A stretch of 14,385 bases of DNA from JBGOTP01 sp041476545 (GTDB lineage Bacteria; Acidobacteriota; Vicinamibacteria; Vicinamibacterales; CAVVIG01), in NCBI GenBank assembly GCA_041476545.1, contig JBGOTP010000095.1:1-14385 (forward strand), read 5' to 3'. Each line of letters begins with the position of its first letter. Position 1 is the first letter of the stretch. Positions 6,643-13,226 of this stretch are shown here, piece after piece. The notes below the pieces were generated by a model. The model saw only the letters and a program-made list of their open reading frames with translations, was not told the DNA's origin and made no database searches. Position numbers and translations under genes: made by a program.

Positions 6643-7734
6643 ATGTCTTTCCGCCTTCTGCCACGCGACCGGTTCTCGTGGACGGCCTACATCTGGCTGG
6701 TGTACCTGGGCTCGCCCATCTGGTCTCTGTTCGCTGGGCGTCCGCCCGGCGCGCCGAGTGGGATTGACATCGCCACAACCTGTGTAGGCATCGCCGTTTT
6801 CCTCCCGTTTTATTTCTGGGGCTATTGGCTCCAGGGACCACGATCTCTCCTCCCCATCGCCGCCATCACGGCCATCGCCGTGCTCTTGAGCCCGATGAAC
6901 GCCGGCGGCTATGTGTTCTTTGTGTATGCGGCCGCGTTTGCCGGTCGCGTTGGCCGGCCGGCGCGAGGCGTCCTGGTACTCATCGCGCTCCTCGCCGTCG
7001 TCGGCACGGAGACGTGGCTGGTCGGCCTGGGTCCGGAAGTCTGGGGACCGGCAGCGCCGTTGACGATCTTCATCGGCGGCCTGAACGTCGTGTTCATGGA
7101 GATCGGTCGCACGCAGATATCCTTGCGCGCCGAGGCCGAAGCCGAAACACAACGGCTGGCTGTCGTCGCCGAACGGGAGCGCATCGGCCGCGACCTGCAC
7201 GACCTCCTCGGTCACACCCTCTCGGTCATTACCTTGAAAGCGGATCTGGCGTCGAAGCTGGCCACGCGCGACTTGCCGCGCGCGATCGCGGAGGTCCGTG
7301 ATATCGAGCGCATCTCGCGCGACGCGCTGGCCGAAGTACGGCAGACCGTGCAAGGCTACCGCGCCTCCGGCCTGACCGACGAACTGCGGCACGCGCGAGC
7401 GGCCCTCGAGGCCGCCGGAATCGCGCTCGAGTGTCGAGTGGCCGATATTGCACTTCAGCCGATCAGCGAGCAGACGCTCGCACTCGCCCTCCGCGAGGCC
7501 GTGACCAACGTCGTCCGCCATGCCACCGCCCGCCGCTGCCGGATTCAACTCGAGGCCGTCGATGGCCGTGCGCGGCTGGAGATCAAAGACGATGGGATCG
7601 GCGGTGGCGCGCCGGATGGTTTCGGGCTGCTGGGCATGCGCGCACGGGTCGCGGCGCTCAGCGGTCAGGTGGAGCGCCATGGCGACGACGGCACGCGTCT
7701 GGTGATCGTGCTGCCATTGGAGACGGCCACATGA
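6643..7734 (+). CDS. DesK-like sensor histidine kinase (HisKA_3 / HATPase_c)
   Basis: The protein has 363 residues; its ATG comes 12 nt after the amidohydrolase stop, and no strong Shine-Dalgarno sequence is visible. Five or six transmembrane helices fill residues 14-155 with only short loops and no periplasmic sensor domain, as in DesK and other intramembrane-sensing kinases. A linker helix (ISLRAEAEAETQRLAVVAERER) leads to the HisKA_3 dimerisation motif RERIGRDLHDLLGHTLSVITLK, with phospho-acceptor His186. The ATP-binding domain has an N-box (LREAVTNVVRHA, Asn289), a DDGIGG G1 motif (Asp316/317) and GFGLLGMRARVAALSG as G2. It should autophosphorylate and pass phosphate to the regulator encoded next, whose ATG overlaps this stop codon. 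The signal is likely membrane state or a membrane-active compound, by analogy with kinases next to ABC-2 exporters; this is inference. Confidence 0.92.
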   Translation: MSFRLLPRDRFSWTAYIWLVYLGSPIWSLFAGRPPGAPSGIDIATTCVGIAVFLPFYFWGYWLQGPRSLLPIAAITAIAVLLSPMNAGGYVFFVYAAAFAGRVGRPARGVLVLIALLAVVGTETWLVGLGPEVWGPAAPLTIFIGGLNVVFMEIGRTQISLRAEAEAETQRLAVVAERERIGRDLHDLLGHTLSVITLKADLASKLATRDLPRAIAEVRDIERISRDALAEVRQTVQGYRASGLTDELRHARAALEAAGIALECRVADIALQPISEQTLALALREAVTNVVRHATARRCRIQLEAVDGRARLEIKDDGIGGGAPDGFGLLGMRARVAALSGQVERHGDDGTRLVIVLPLETAT

Positions 7735-8333
7735 TTCGTGTCCTCATCGCGGAAGATCAAGCCATGGTGCTCGGCGCGCTGGCAGCACTCCTCGGTATTG
7801 AGGCCGACATCGAGGTTGTCGCTCGAGTGCGGGACGGCCGGGCTGCCCTTACGGAAACACTCGCGCGCAAACCGGATATCGTGCTGACCGATATCGAAAT
7901 GCCGGAGATGAGCGGCCTCGAACTGGCCGCCGAGCTGAAGCGGCTCGGCTCCACGGCGCGCGTCATCGTCCTGACGACGTTCGCCAGGCCTGGATTCCTG
8001 CGTCGCGCGCTCGCGGCGAATGCCGCGGGGTATCTGCTGAAAGACTCGCCGTCGGACCGACTGGCCGACGCGATCCGCCGCGTGCACGCCGGCGGCCGCG
8101 CGATCGATCCCGAGCTTGCGGCGGGTGCGTGGACCGACGACGACCCGCTCACCGATCGGGAGCGCCGGGTCCTGCAGTTGTCGGCCGATGGATTGTCGGG
8201 GGCAGAGATTGCGGCATCGCTCCATCTCTCCGAAGGCACGGTTCGCAACTACCTGTCCGAGGTGTTCTCGAAGCTCGGCGTCCGCAACCGCGTGGAAGCC
8301 GCGCGGCTTGCGCGCCAAAAGGGCTGGCTTTAG
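7731..8333 (+). CDS. DesR/NarL-type response regulator (REC plus LuxR helix-turn-helix)
   Basis: The protein has 200 residues from the ATG at 7731, which overlaps the kinase stop (ATGA, 7731-7734). The frame is open further upstream, but only inside the kinase gene and in a basic, non-homologous reading. The receiver domain (1-120) has the acidic pair Glu8/Asp9, phospho-acceptor Asp54 in VLTDIEMPEMSG, Thr82/Thr83 and Lys104 (YLLKDS). The LuxR-type helix-turn-helix is at about 139-195: LTDRERRVLQLSADGLSGAEIAASLHLSEGTVRNYLSEVFSKLG in outline. This is the DesR subgroup, which pairs with DesK-type kinases and often controls the adjacent ABC operon. The palindrome at 3482-3497 is its most likely target in this window. 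Its stop is only 2 bp from the stop of the convergent gene, so no terminator fits between them and the transcripts must overlap. Confidence 0.93.
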   Translation: MIRVLIAEDQAMVLGALAALLGIEADIEVVARVRDGRAALTETLARKPDIVLTDIEMPEMSGLELAAELKRLGSTARVIVLTTFARPGFLRRALAANAAGYLLKDSPSDRLADAIRRVHAGGRAIDPELAAGAWTDDDPLTDRERRVLQLSADGLSGAEIAASLHLSEGTVRNYLSEVFSKLGVRNRVEAARLARQKGWL

Positions 8334-8335
8334 AG

Positions 8336-9241
8336 CTACCGCGTCACGTTAATTGTGATCATGTCGTCGGTGGCGAGGGCACCGTCGTCGCCGCGCGCGC
8401 AGATGACGTAGGTGCCGGGGTCATCGAACGTCGCATGCACCGCGTATTTGCCGTCCTGAGGCGCGGGAGGCGCGACCCAGTAAGGCGCCCAGGGAGAGTT
8501 CGCGCCCGTGCGGGTATCCTCCCAAGCCTTGATAGACGCAGGATCGAAGGTGACCTTGCCGGCACCTCGGTACACGTACCACGACAGATGGAGACCGAGG
8601 CTCTTGTTCACCGTCGGCCGGAACGGAGGCTGGAGCGCCGGATTGCGGCCGCGAGGCGGCTGCGGAGGACGAACTCTCGGCACGCCATCGTCGGTCATGA
8701 CCGCGGTCAACTCCACGGGCTGCCCTACCTTCGCCGTGCGCATCTTGCTGCCATCGACTTTGACGATGGGCGCCTTGTCCGCGCGGAGTGCCGGACTGCT
8801 CGTGCCGGCGCCGAGCGCGCCGGTCTCCGACATGATGTCGATGTTCTCGATGAGCGAGTCGACCCGAAGGGATGCGTACGCCTTCTGGGCCTTGCCCTGC
8901 GTCGCCAGCGTCCAGACCATTTCCTTGTCGCCCCAATCCTTCGGGACGCGCACTCTGAACACGAACCGGTTGCGCCTCGGTTGGAAATGCGTCGGCTGAC
9001 CCTGATCTGCTGGGCCTGGCTGAATGTTGTTCTCGGGGCCGATGGAAACGTTCGGTTCCTCCTGCCAGTTGTCGTTCATGTATCCGAAGACGAAGTTGAA
9101 CGACCCGTCGTCGTTCTTCTCCCAGCCTTCGAACGCCGGCCAGACCGGCTGCCCGCTGGAGTAGGACTGAGCCGTCGTCCGGCGCGGAGCCAGAAGGCCG
9201 ACCAGTACCAGCGCAGCGAGCCCGACAACTTTAAATCTCAC
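8336..9241 (-). CDS. Secreted partner protein of the cytochrome c/copper monooxygenase-like protein
   Basis: The protein has 301 residues. The GTG start at 9241-9239 overlaps the stop of the upstream gene (GTGA, 9241-9238), so it is translationally coupled to the cytochrome-like gene. Residues 1-25 are a signal peptide (MRFKVVGLAALVLVGLLAP, then TTAQ with likely cleavage after it). I recognise no named enzyme domain. The first half is rich in aromatic residues and Asn (PVWPAFEGWEKNDDGSFNFV, then GYMNDNWQEEPNVSIGP) and looks beta-rich. Residues from about 172 (VGQPVELTAVMTDDG) to the end (DDPGTYVICARGDDGALATDDMITINVTR in outline) look like an Ig/PKD-type beta-sandwich. A Pro/Arg/Gln-rich linker (RPPQPPRGRNP) interrupts it. 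I see no metal motif; Cys283 looks single. The role is probably structural or substrate-binding support for the redox protein, inferred only from coupling and shared secretion. Confidence 0.75.
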   Translation of the reverse strand: MRFKVVGLAALVLVGLLAPRRTTAQSYSSGQPVWPAFEGWEKNDDGSFNFVFGYMNDNWQEEPNVSIGPENNIQPGPADQGQPTHFQPRRNRFVFRVRVPKDWGDKEMVWTLATQGKAQKAYASLRVDSLIENIDIMSETGALGAGTSSPALRADKAPIVKVDGSKMRTAKVGQPVELTAVMTDDGVPRVRPPQPPRGRNPALQPPFRPTVNKSLGLHLSWYVYRGAGKVTFDPASIKAWEDTRTGANSPWAPYWVAPPAPQDGKYAVHATFDDPGTYVICARGDDGALATDDMITINVTR

Positions 9242-10647
9242 TGCTGGTTATTCGTGCTCTTCGGCACCTGAACGCTGTTGCACAGCGGGCAGCCGATGAT
9301 GATGTCGTCCTTCGTGGCTTGACGACGCTTGAGCATCTCGGCCTGGAACTGCTCGTCGCTCAGCGCAACGCCCTGACCCAGATCCAGGAACATATTCGCC
9401 ACCGACCGGTTGCCCGATCCCTGCCAGTTGCGCGGATCTGGAACGTTGCGGTTGGCGGGCGAATTGTCCATGTAACCGGTGATGTGCAGGATGGTGCCCT
9501 TCGGCAGCAGCGGCGCCACATCGTCGGCATAGTCGTAGCCGCGCACCCAGTTGTGATCGTAGCCGGCGCAGGAGAGCGTCTGGATGTTGATGCCCCAGAT
9601 GGCCTCGAGGCACATCCGCGCACCGGGCGCGTGCAGGTGCGGCTCAAATGAGGTGACCTTCGTGTTTTCCTGCAGCACGGTGTACGCATGGAGCTGCTGG
9701 TTGGCCTCGTTCGGCCTGATGGAAATATCCAGGCCGTTTCCCATGGCGCGGCTTTGCGACGCCTTCAGCGTCGGCTCGTAGCCCTTCGGCAGGAGCTTGA
9801 ACCCGATCTCGAGGTGCGCCTTGGTGTCGCGGCCATTCGAGTGCAGGTGGATGGAGCTCGAAACAACCTTCTCTCCGGCCTTGAGAAGCCGGCCGGCTTC
9901 GGGCGGGAAGAAGTCGGCGCCGCGGCCCACCTCGTGGACCGGCCATGGCGTATTCGTACCGCCGCCGCCGCCCTGGTCCGTGGCCCAGATCATGTGGTGA
10001 AACACGTAGCGGCCGCCGACCGTCGTACGGCCGCTGCCGTCGTTGTTCGGCACGTCGTTGATCTCTCGAATCTGAAGCGCCGAGACATATCGATCTTCGG
10101 TGAGCGGAACCGTTACGCTCTCGATTTCGCCCCACCAGTCGGGTGCGTTGGCCTTCACCAGAATCTCTTGCGTCGACACGACGACGTCGGGCGTCCCGAT
10201 CGCCCAGGTGTTGCTGTCGTCAAACGACCGCGCCTTCGGCATGTCGGCCGGATTGCCCTGCGGAGCGCCCGCGTCGGCCCACTTGCCGATCTTGGCGATC
10301 TCGACGTCGCTCAGGGACGGATCGTTCTTGTACTTCTGGATGCCGATGTTCTTCTCCATGTACCACGGCGGCATCACGCCCCGGTGCGGCCCGATCGCGG
10401 TCCGCTGCTTGATCGACTTGGCGTACGGGCGGACTTCCTCGTAGGTGACAAGCGACATCGGCGCGACGCCGTTGGCGTGATGGCAGTTCTGGCAGCTTCG
10501 CTGCAGGATCGGCGCGATGTCGCGGCTGAACGTGACGTCGCCGGACACATCCGGGGGCGCGGCCTGAAGGCCGGACCGCGCGGTGACGCCAGCGAGTACT
10601 GTCAGCAGCAATGCCGTGCCGACGCGGAACTGTCTTCGAGCCTTCAT
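9238..10647 (-). CDS. Secreted cytochrome c / ascorbate-dependent-type copper monooxygenase-like protein
   Basis: The protein has 469 residues from the ATG at 10647-10645, with AAGGAG 6-7 nt upstream. The frame is open far back into the neighbouring gene, but that part is a shadow. Residues 1-29 are a signal peptide. A single c-type heme site follows: CQNCH (Cys52, Cys55, His56), with Met92 in the MPPW motif, or Met64, as the probable axial ligand. From about residue 145 the fold resembles the peptidylglycine/dopamine monooxygenase type. A FHHM motif (His217/His218) and SIHLHSNG (His267/His269) suit one copper site. FEPHLHAPGARM (His337/His339) plus a C-terminal Met (Met419 in VANMF, or Met345) suits the other. 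Cys346/Cys360 may form a disulfide. A CPLC pair (453-456) sits near the end. The known enzymes hydroxylate C-H bonds using O2 and electrons; here the heme domain could deliver the electrons. The reaction is unknown and catalysis is inferred. Confidence 0.82.
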   Translation of the reverse strand: MKARRQFRVGTALLLTVLAGVTARSGLQAAPPDVSGDVTFSRDIAPILQRSCQNCHHANGVAPMSLVTYEEVRPYAKSIKQRTAIGPHRGVMPPWYMEKNIGIQKYKNDPSLSDVEIAKIGKWADAGAPQGNPADMPKARSFDDSNTWAIGTPDVVVSTQEILVKANAPDWWGEIESVTVPLTEDRYVSALQIREINDVPNNDGSGRTTVGGRYVFHHMIWATDQGGGGGTNTPWPVHEVGRGADFFPPEAGRLLKAGEKVVSSSIHLHSNGRDTKAHLEIGFKLLPKGYEPTLKASQSRAMGNGLDISIRPNEANQQLHAYTVLQENTKVTSFEPHLHAPGARMCLEAIWGINIQTLSCAGYDHNWVRGYDYADDVAPLLPKGTILHITGYMDNSPANRNVPDPRNWQGSGNRSVANMFLDLGQGVALSDEQFQAEMLKRRQATKDDIIIGCPLCNSVQVPKSTNNQQ

Positions 10648-10695
10648 GTCCGTCTCCTTGTCGTCAAAAAACAAAGCAAGTGCAAGAATAGCGCG

Positions 10696-10708
10696 AATTG
10701 GGCCAATT
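10696..10708. promoter_or_regulatory. 13-bp palindrome AATTGG-G-CCAATT in front of the cytochrome-like gene
   Basis: Perfect 6-bp arms (10696-10701 and 10703-10708) flank one base in the 83-bp gap between the 803-residue gene and the cytochrome-like gene, about 49 bp before the latter's start codon. It could be an operator for a second promoter. It could also be chance from two near-copies of AATTGGGC/AATTTGGGC. No clear -35/-10 pair accompanies it; TATTCT on the minus strand just downstream (10690-10685) is the nearest -10-like hexamer. Confidence 0.3.
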
Positions 10709-10730
10709 TGGGCACAGGGGTCGGCCGGTC

Positions 10731-13142
10731 TCAGGGTGAAACCACGCGGAGTCGAACGGTCGCCGGCAACCCCTCGGTAATCGGGACCTTGGACGAGCGC
10801 GCACTGAGGGCATCGAGGTATTCGGGATCCTGCCAGGCGTCCTGGCCATCGGCCGGCAGAGCGTTCACCGCGGCGACGTTGTAACTGCCCGACGGCAGGC
10901 CATTCACCGTGAAGGCGCCATTGGCGCCCGCGGTCGTCCTTCGAAGGAAGCGCGAGGCCGCATACCAGTTGGTGGACTCCGTCGAATAGACGATCACACC
11001 GGCGCCAGGCAAGGGACGGGACCGGTCGTCCGTGACTGTCCCTGCGAGCGTGGCGATGCGGTCCGTCAAGACGATCTCGACGTCGTGGAGCGAACGCTCG
11101 GCACCGCCAAACGCGAGGGGACGATCGGTGATATCGACGCCGTCCACGCGAACCGCCTCGACGGCCCATCCCACCGGAACGCGTACCATCTGCAGTCGTC
11201 GCGTACCCGTAATGCCGGCCAGCTCGAACGTCCAGTCGGCATGAATGTTGGCACTCGCCAGGCCGTTCAACGGTGCCCGCAACGGATCCGTTGGCATGGC
11301 GTAGATGTCGACCAAGCCAGACGTCGGGATCTTGCCTCGCTCGAACGCGTTGAACGTGATCCGGCCCGCAATGGTCGACGGCGTCGCCGCGCGCACCACG
11401 AGCCCTGTCACATCGTCGCTGCCGACGTTCACGGGAACCGCGGCAAAGTCGCCTTCGGTAAAACCATTCAATCGTCCTCGATAGACCTGAATCACATACT
11501 GGCCCGGCGGGACGTTCACGAACTCGAAGTCGCCATTGCGTTCTATGCGCGCGCCAACTGATTCGCCGACAACGGATCCGCTCGGGACGAGCAAGACACT
11601 GCCGCCCATCGTTGGCCGCCCATTGACATCGAGAAGCTTGCCACTGATTCGCGCCGTTCGAGCACGAGCGAGCGCGACGTCAGCCCCGGCGACGTCCGCG
11701 CCCGCGGCAACGCTGATGTACTGTGCCGACGCCGGGTCGATAGTACCCGGATAATAGCCGCGGGCATATCCGGGTAGCTCCGCGCTCGATACATCGTTGA
11801 CCACCGCGCTCACGAGGTACTGGCCCGAGGGAATCCGATAGAGCCTGAATCTGCCACGGTCGTCTGTCTTTGGCGCGGGAATGTCTACACGCACGAGGCT
11901 CCGGCGGCCAGCTTCGTAGCGCGCGTGCAGTAGCTGCACTACGGCATCGACCATCGGATCGCCGCGCTCGTCCACGACGCGGCCTTCCACCGTCCCCCAT
12001 CGATCCAGACGAATCTCGAGATCGTCGCGCGTCTCACCCTCCTTGAGTTCAAAGGATGGCGATCGCATCGGCCCTACATCGATCCAGGAATTGGAAAAGT
12101 ACGCAACCTTCGACGCAGACAGACGAAACGCTCCAGCAGCGAGTTCTCGGAATTCGAAATGGCCATCTCGGTCTGTCGACGCTGCGAGTGGTCCCGCGCG
12201 CCGCGACGCCACGAACGATAGCTTCACTTGAGCGCGGGCCAACGGCCGCCCTGCGCGGTCAACGACTCGACCACGCACGACGGCTGTCGGGTGCACAGCC
12301 TGGACCGTCTGATCGTCTGGTTGCGATGCCACGAGGGCATTGCGCACCTGCTCCATGCGATCCGCCACCTGGTCGTTCGCCGTATCCGTCTTCGAGATGA
12401 GGAAGTCGATACCCGATCGCTCTTCACCCGACCGCACGACGACACCTTGTGCATCGTCGATGCTCCCCACGCCGGGATAGAACAGCGGATCAAGCAGCCC
12501 CCCATCGCCAACGACGCCCCTGGTTCCGCTGATACTGAAGGTCGCCGTGTTCGGAACCACAGAAACAAAAACAGTGGCCGACGCGAGTCCTCCGATACGG
12601 TACTCGCCTCGATCGTCGGTATAGGTATCTGCGACGAGCGCGTGCGATCCGCGAGCGCTTCTGGTGTCCGCTCGCACGCGGAACCCGACGCCGGGGTCGC
12701 CGGACTCGTCGGTCACGCGACCCGAGATCGAAGCACCGCGAGGCAGACGAATCTCGACGACCGCGCTCCCCGCCGTCGCGGCGACTTCCCGTTTCGTGTA
12801 ACCGGTCTTGCTGGCGATGATGAGGTGACGTCCGGTTGGAGCCAACAACGAGAAGCGGCCCTGCTGATCGGCCAGGACGACGGGGACGCCAACACCCGTG
12901 GCGCTCATCGTGACACGCGCGTTCGGCACAGGCGCGCCGGATTCATCGTCGACGACGCGTCCGGAGATGAGGGCCTGAGGCGTCCTGTTCGCAACCGGTG
13001 AAGCAGTCTGTTGGGGACCGGCCTGTCGCTGAGCGGTCTGGCCCCACATGGCGACTCCGAGCACGAGGATCATCGTGGCCGACATTGTCGCCAGGGCCGA
13101 TCTCGTCGACGCTGTTGATCCTGCCCAGAGGGAACTTCGCAT
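10731..13142 (-). CDS. Secreted multi-module carboxypeptidase-regulatory-like domain protein
   Basis: The protein has 803 residues. The ATG at 13142-13140 has GGGGAG 6 nt upstream. An N-terminal basic stretch and the hydrophobic run 17-34 (LATMSATMILVLGVAMWG) indicate a signal peptide with a long n-region. A Gln/Pro-rich linker follows. Seven carboxypeptidase-D-regulatory-like beta-sandwich modules can be counted from their recurring opening: ISGRVVDDESG (59), ISGRVTDESGD (139), VRGRVVDRAGRP (289), VEGRVVDERGDP (385), ISGKLLDVNGRP (499), IAGRITFNAFE (591) and LAGTVTDDRSRP (699). Several have the typical DDRGxF/Y and LPSGxY followers. No catalytic domain, C-terminal anchor or sorting motif is visible. 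Such modules occur in large numbers in acidobacterial secreted proteins and probably bind surface polymers or act as scaffolds; this is family-level knowledge. It is upstream of, and co-directional with, the redox pair, 83 bp away, so co-transcription is plausible but not certain. Confidence 0.85.
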   Translation of the reverse strand: MRSSLWAGSTASTRSALATMSATMILVLGVAMWGQTAQRQAGPQQTASPVANRTPQALISGRVVDDESGAPVPNARVTMSATGVGVPVVLADQQGRFSLLAPTGRHLIIASKTGYTKREVAATAGSAVVEIRLPRGASISGRVTDESGDPGVGFRVRADTRSARGSHALVADTYTDDRGEYRIGGLASATVFVSVVPNTATFSISGTRGVVGDGGLLDPLFYPGVGSIDDAQGVVVRSGEERSGIDFLISKTDTANDQVADRMEQVRNALVASQPDDQTVQAVHPTAVVRGRVVDRAGRPLARAQVKLSFVASRRAGPLAASTDRDGHFEFRELAAGAFRLSASKVAYFSNSWIDVGPMRSPSFELKEGETRDDLEIRLDRWGTVEGRVVDERGDPMVDAVVQLLHARYEAGRRSLVRVDIPAPKTDDRGRFRLYRIPSGQYLVSAVVNDVSSAELPGYARGYYPGTIDPASAQYISVAAGADVAGADVALARARTARISGKLLDVNGRPTMGGSVLLVPSGSVVGESVGARIERNGDFEFVNVPPGQYVIQVYRGRLNGFTEGDFAAVPVNVGSDDVTGLVVRAATPSTIAGRITFNAFERGKIPTSGLVDIYAMPTDPLRAPLNGLASANIHADWTFELAGITGTRRLQMVRVPVGWAVEAVRVDGVDITDRPLAFGGAERSLHDVEIVLTDRIATLAGTVTDDRSRPLPGAGVIVYSTESTNWYAASRFLRRTTAGANGAFTVNGLPSGSYNVAAVNALPADGQDAWQDPEYLDALSARSSKVPITEGLPATVRLRVVSP

Positions 13143-13192
13143 CAGAAACTCCCCATGCCGGTTTGACGCATCGTGGACGCCGTCCTTGGCTG

Positions 13193-13220
13193 AGTATATC
13201 GCACGACTAGTCGTTTCCAG
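13193..13220 (-). promoter_or_regulatory. Candidate promoter of the leftward secreted-protein/redox block
   Basis: On the minus strand, TATACT (13198-13193, 5 of 6 to the -10 consensus) is preceded after 16 bp by CTGGAA (13220-13215, 3 of 6 to the -35). Transcription would start about 44 bp before the ATG at 13142. The spacer is filled by the palindrome at 13203-13214. Confidence 0.45.
13203..13214. promoter_or_regulatory. 12-bp perfect palindrome ACGACTAGTCGT, candidate repressor operator
   Basis: The sequence equals its own reverse complement over 12 bp. It lies between the putative -35 and -10 of the leftward block, a classic position for a repressor to occlude RNA polymerase. No DNA-binding regulator other than the response regulator at 7731-8333 is in the window, so the cognate protein is unknown. 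Confidence 0.45.
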
Positions 13221-13226
13221 CTCGCC

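Noticed and set aside
7431..7730. Longer N-terminus for the response regulator
   Set aside because: It lies inside the kinase gene in another frame; the receiver domain starts exactly at the ATG at 7731 (MIRVLIAEDQ).
9688..10884. A 398-codon plus-strand frame, and a 380-codon frame at 8129-9271
   Set aside because: Both are antisense to well-supported minus-strand genes, lack domain features, and have composition typical of complementary frames.
10648..11169. Upstream extension of the cytochrome-like gene to a 643-residue protein
   Set aside because: The extra residues are Arg-rich shadow of the 803-residue gene plus intergenic DNA. A strong Shine-Dalgarno sequence and a signal peptide mark the start at 10647.
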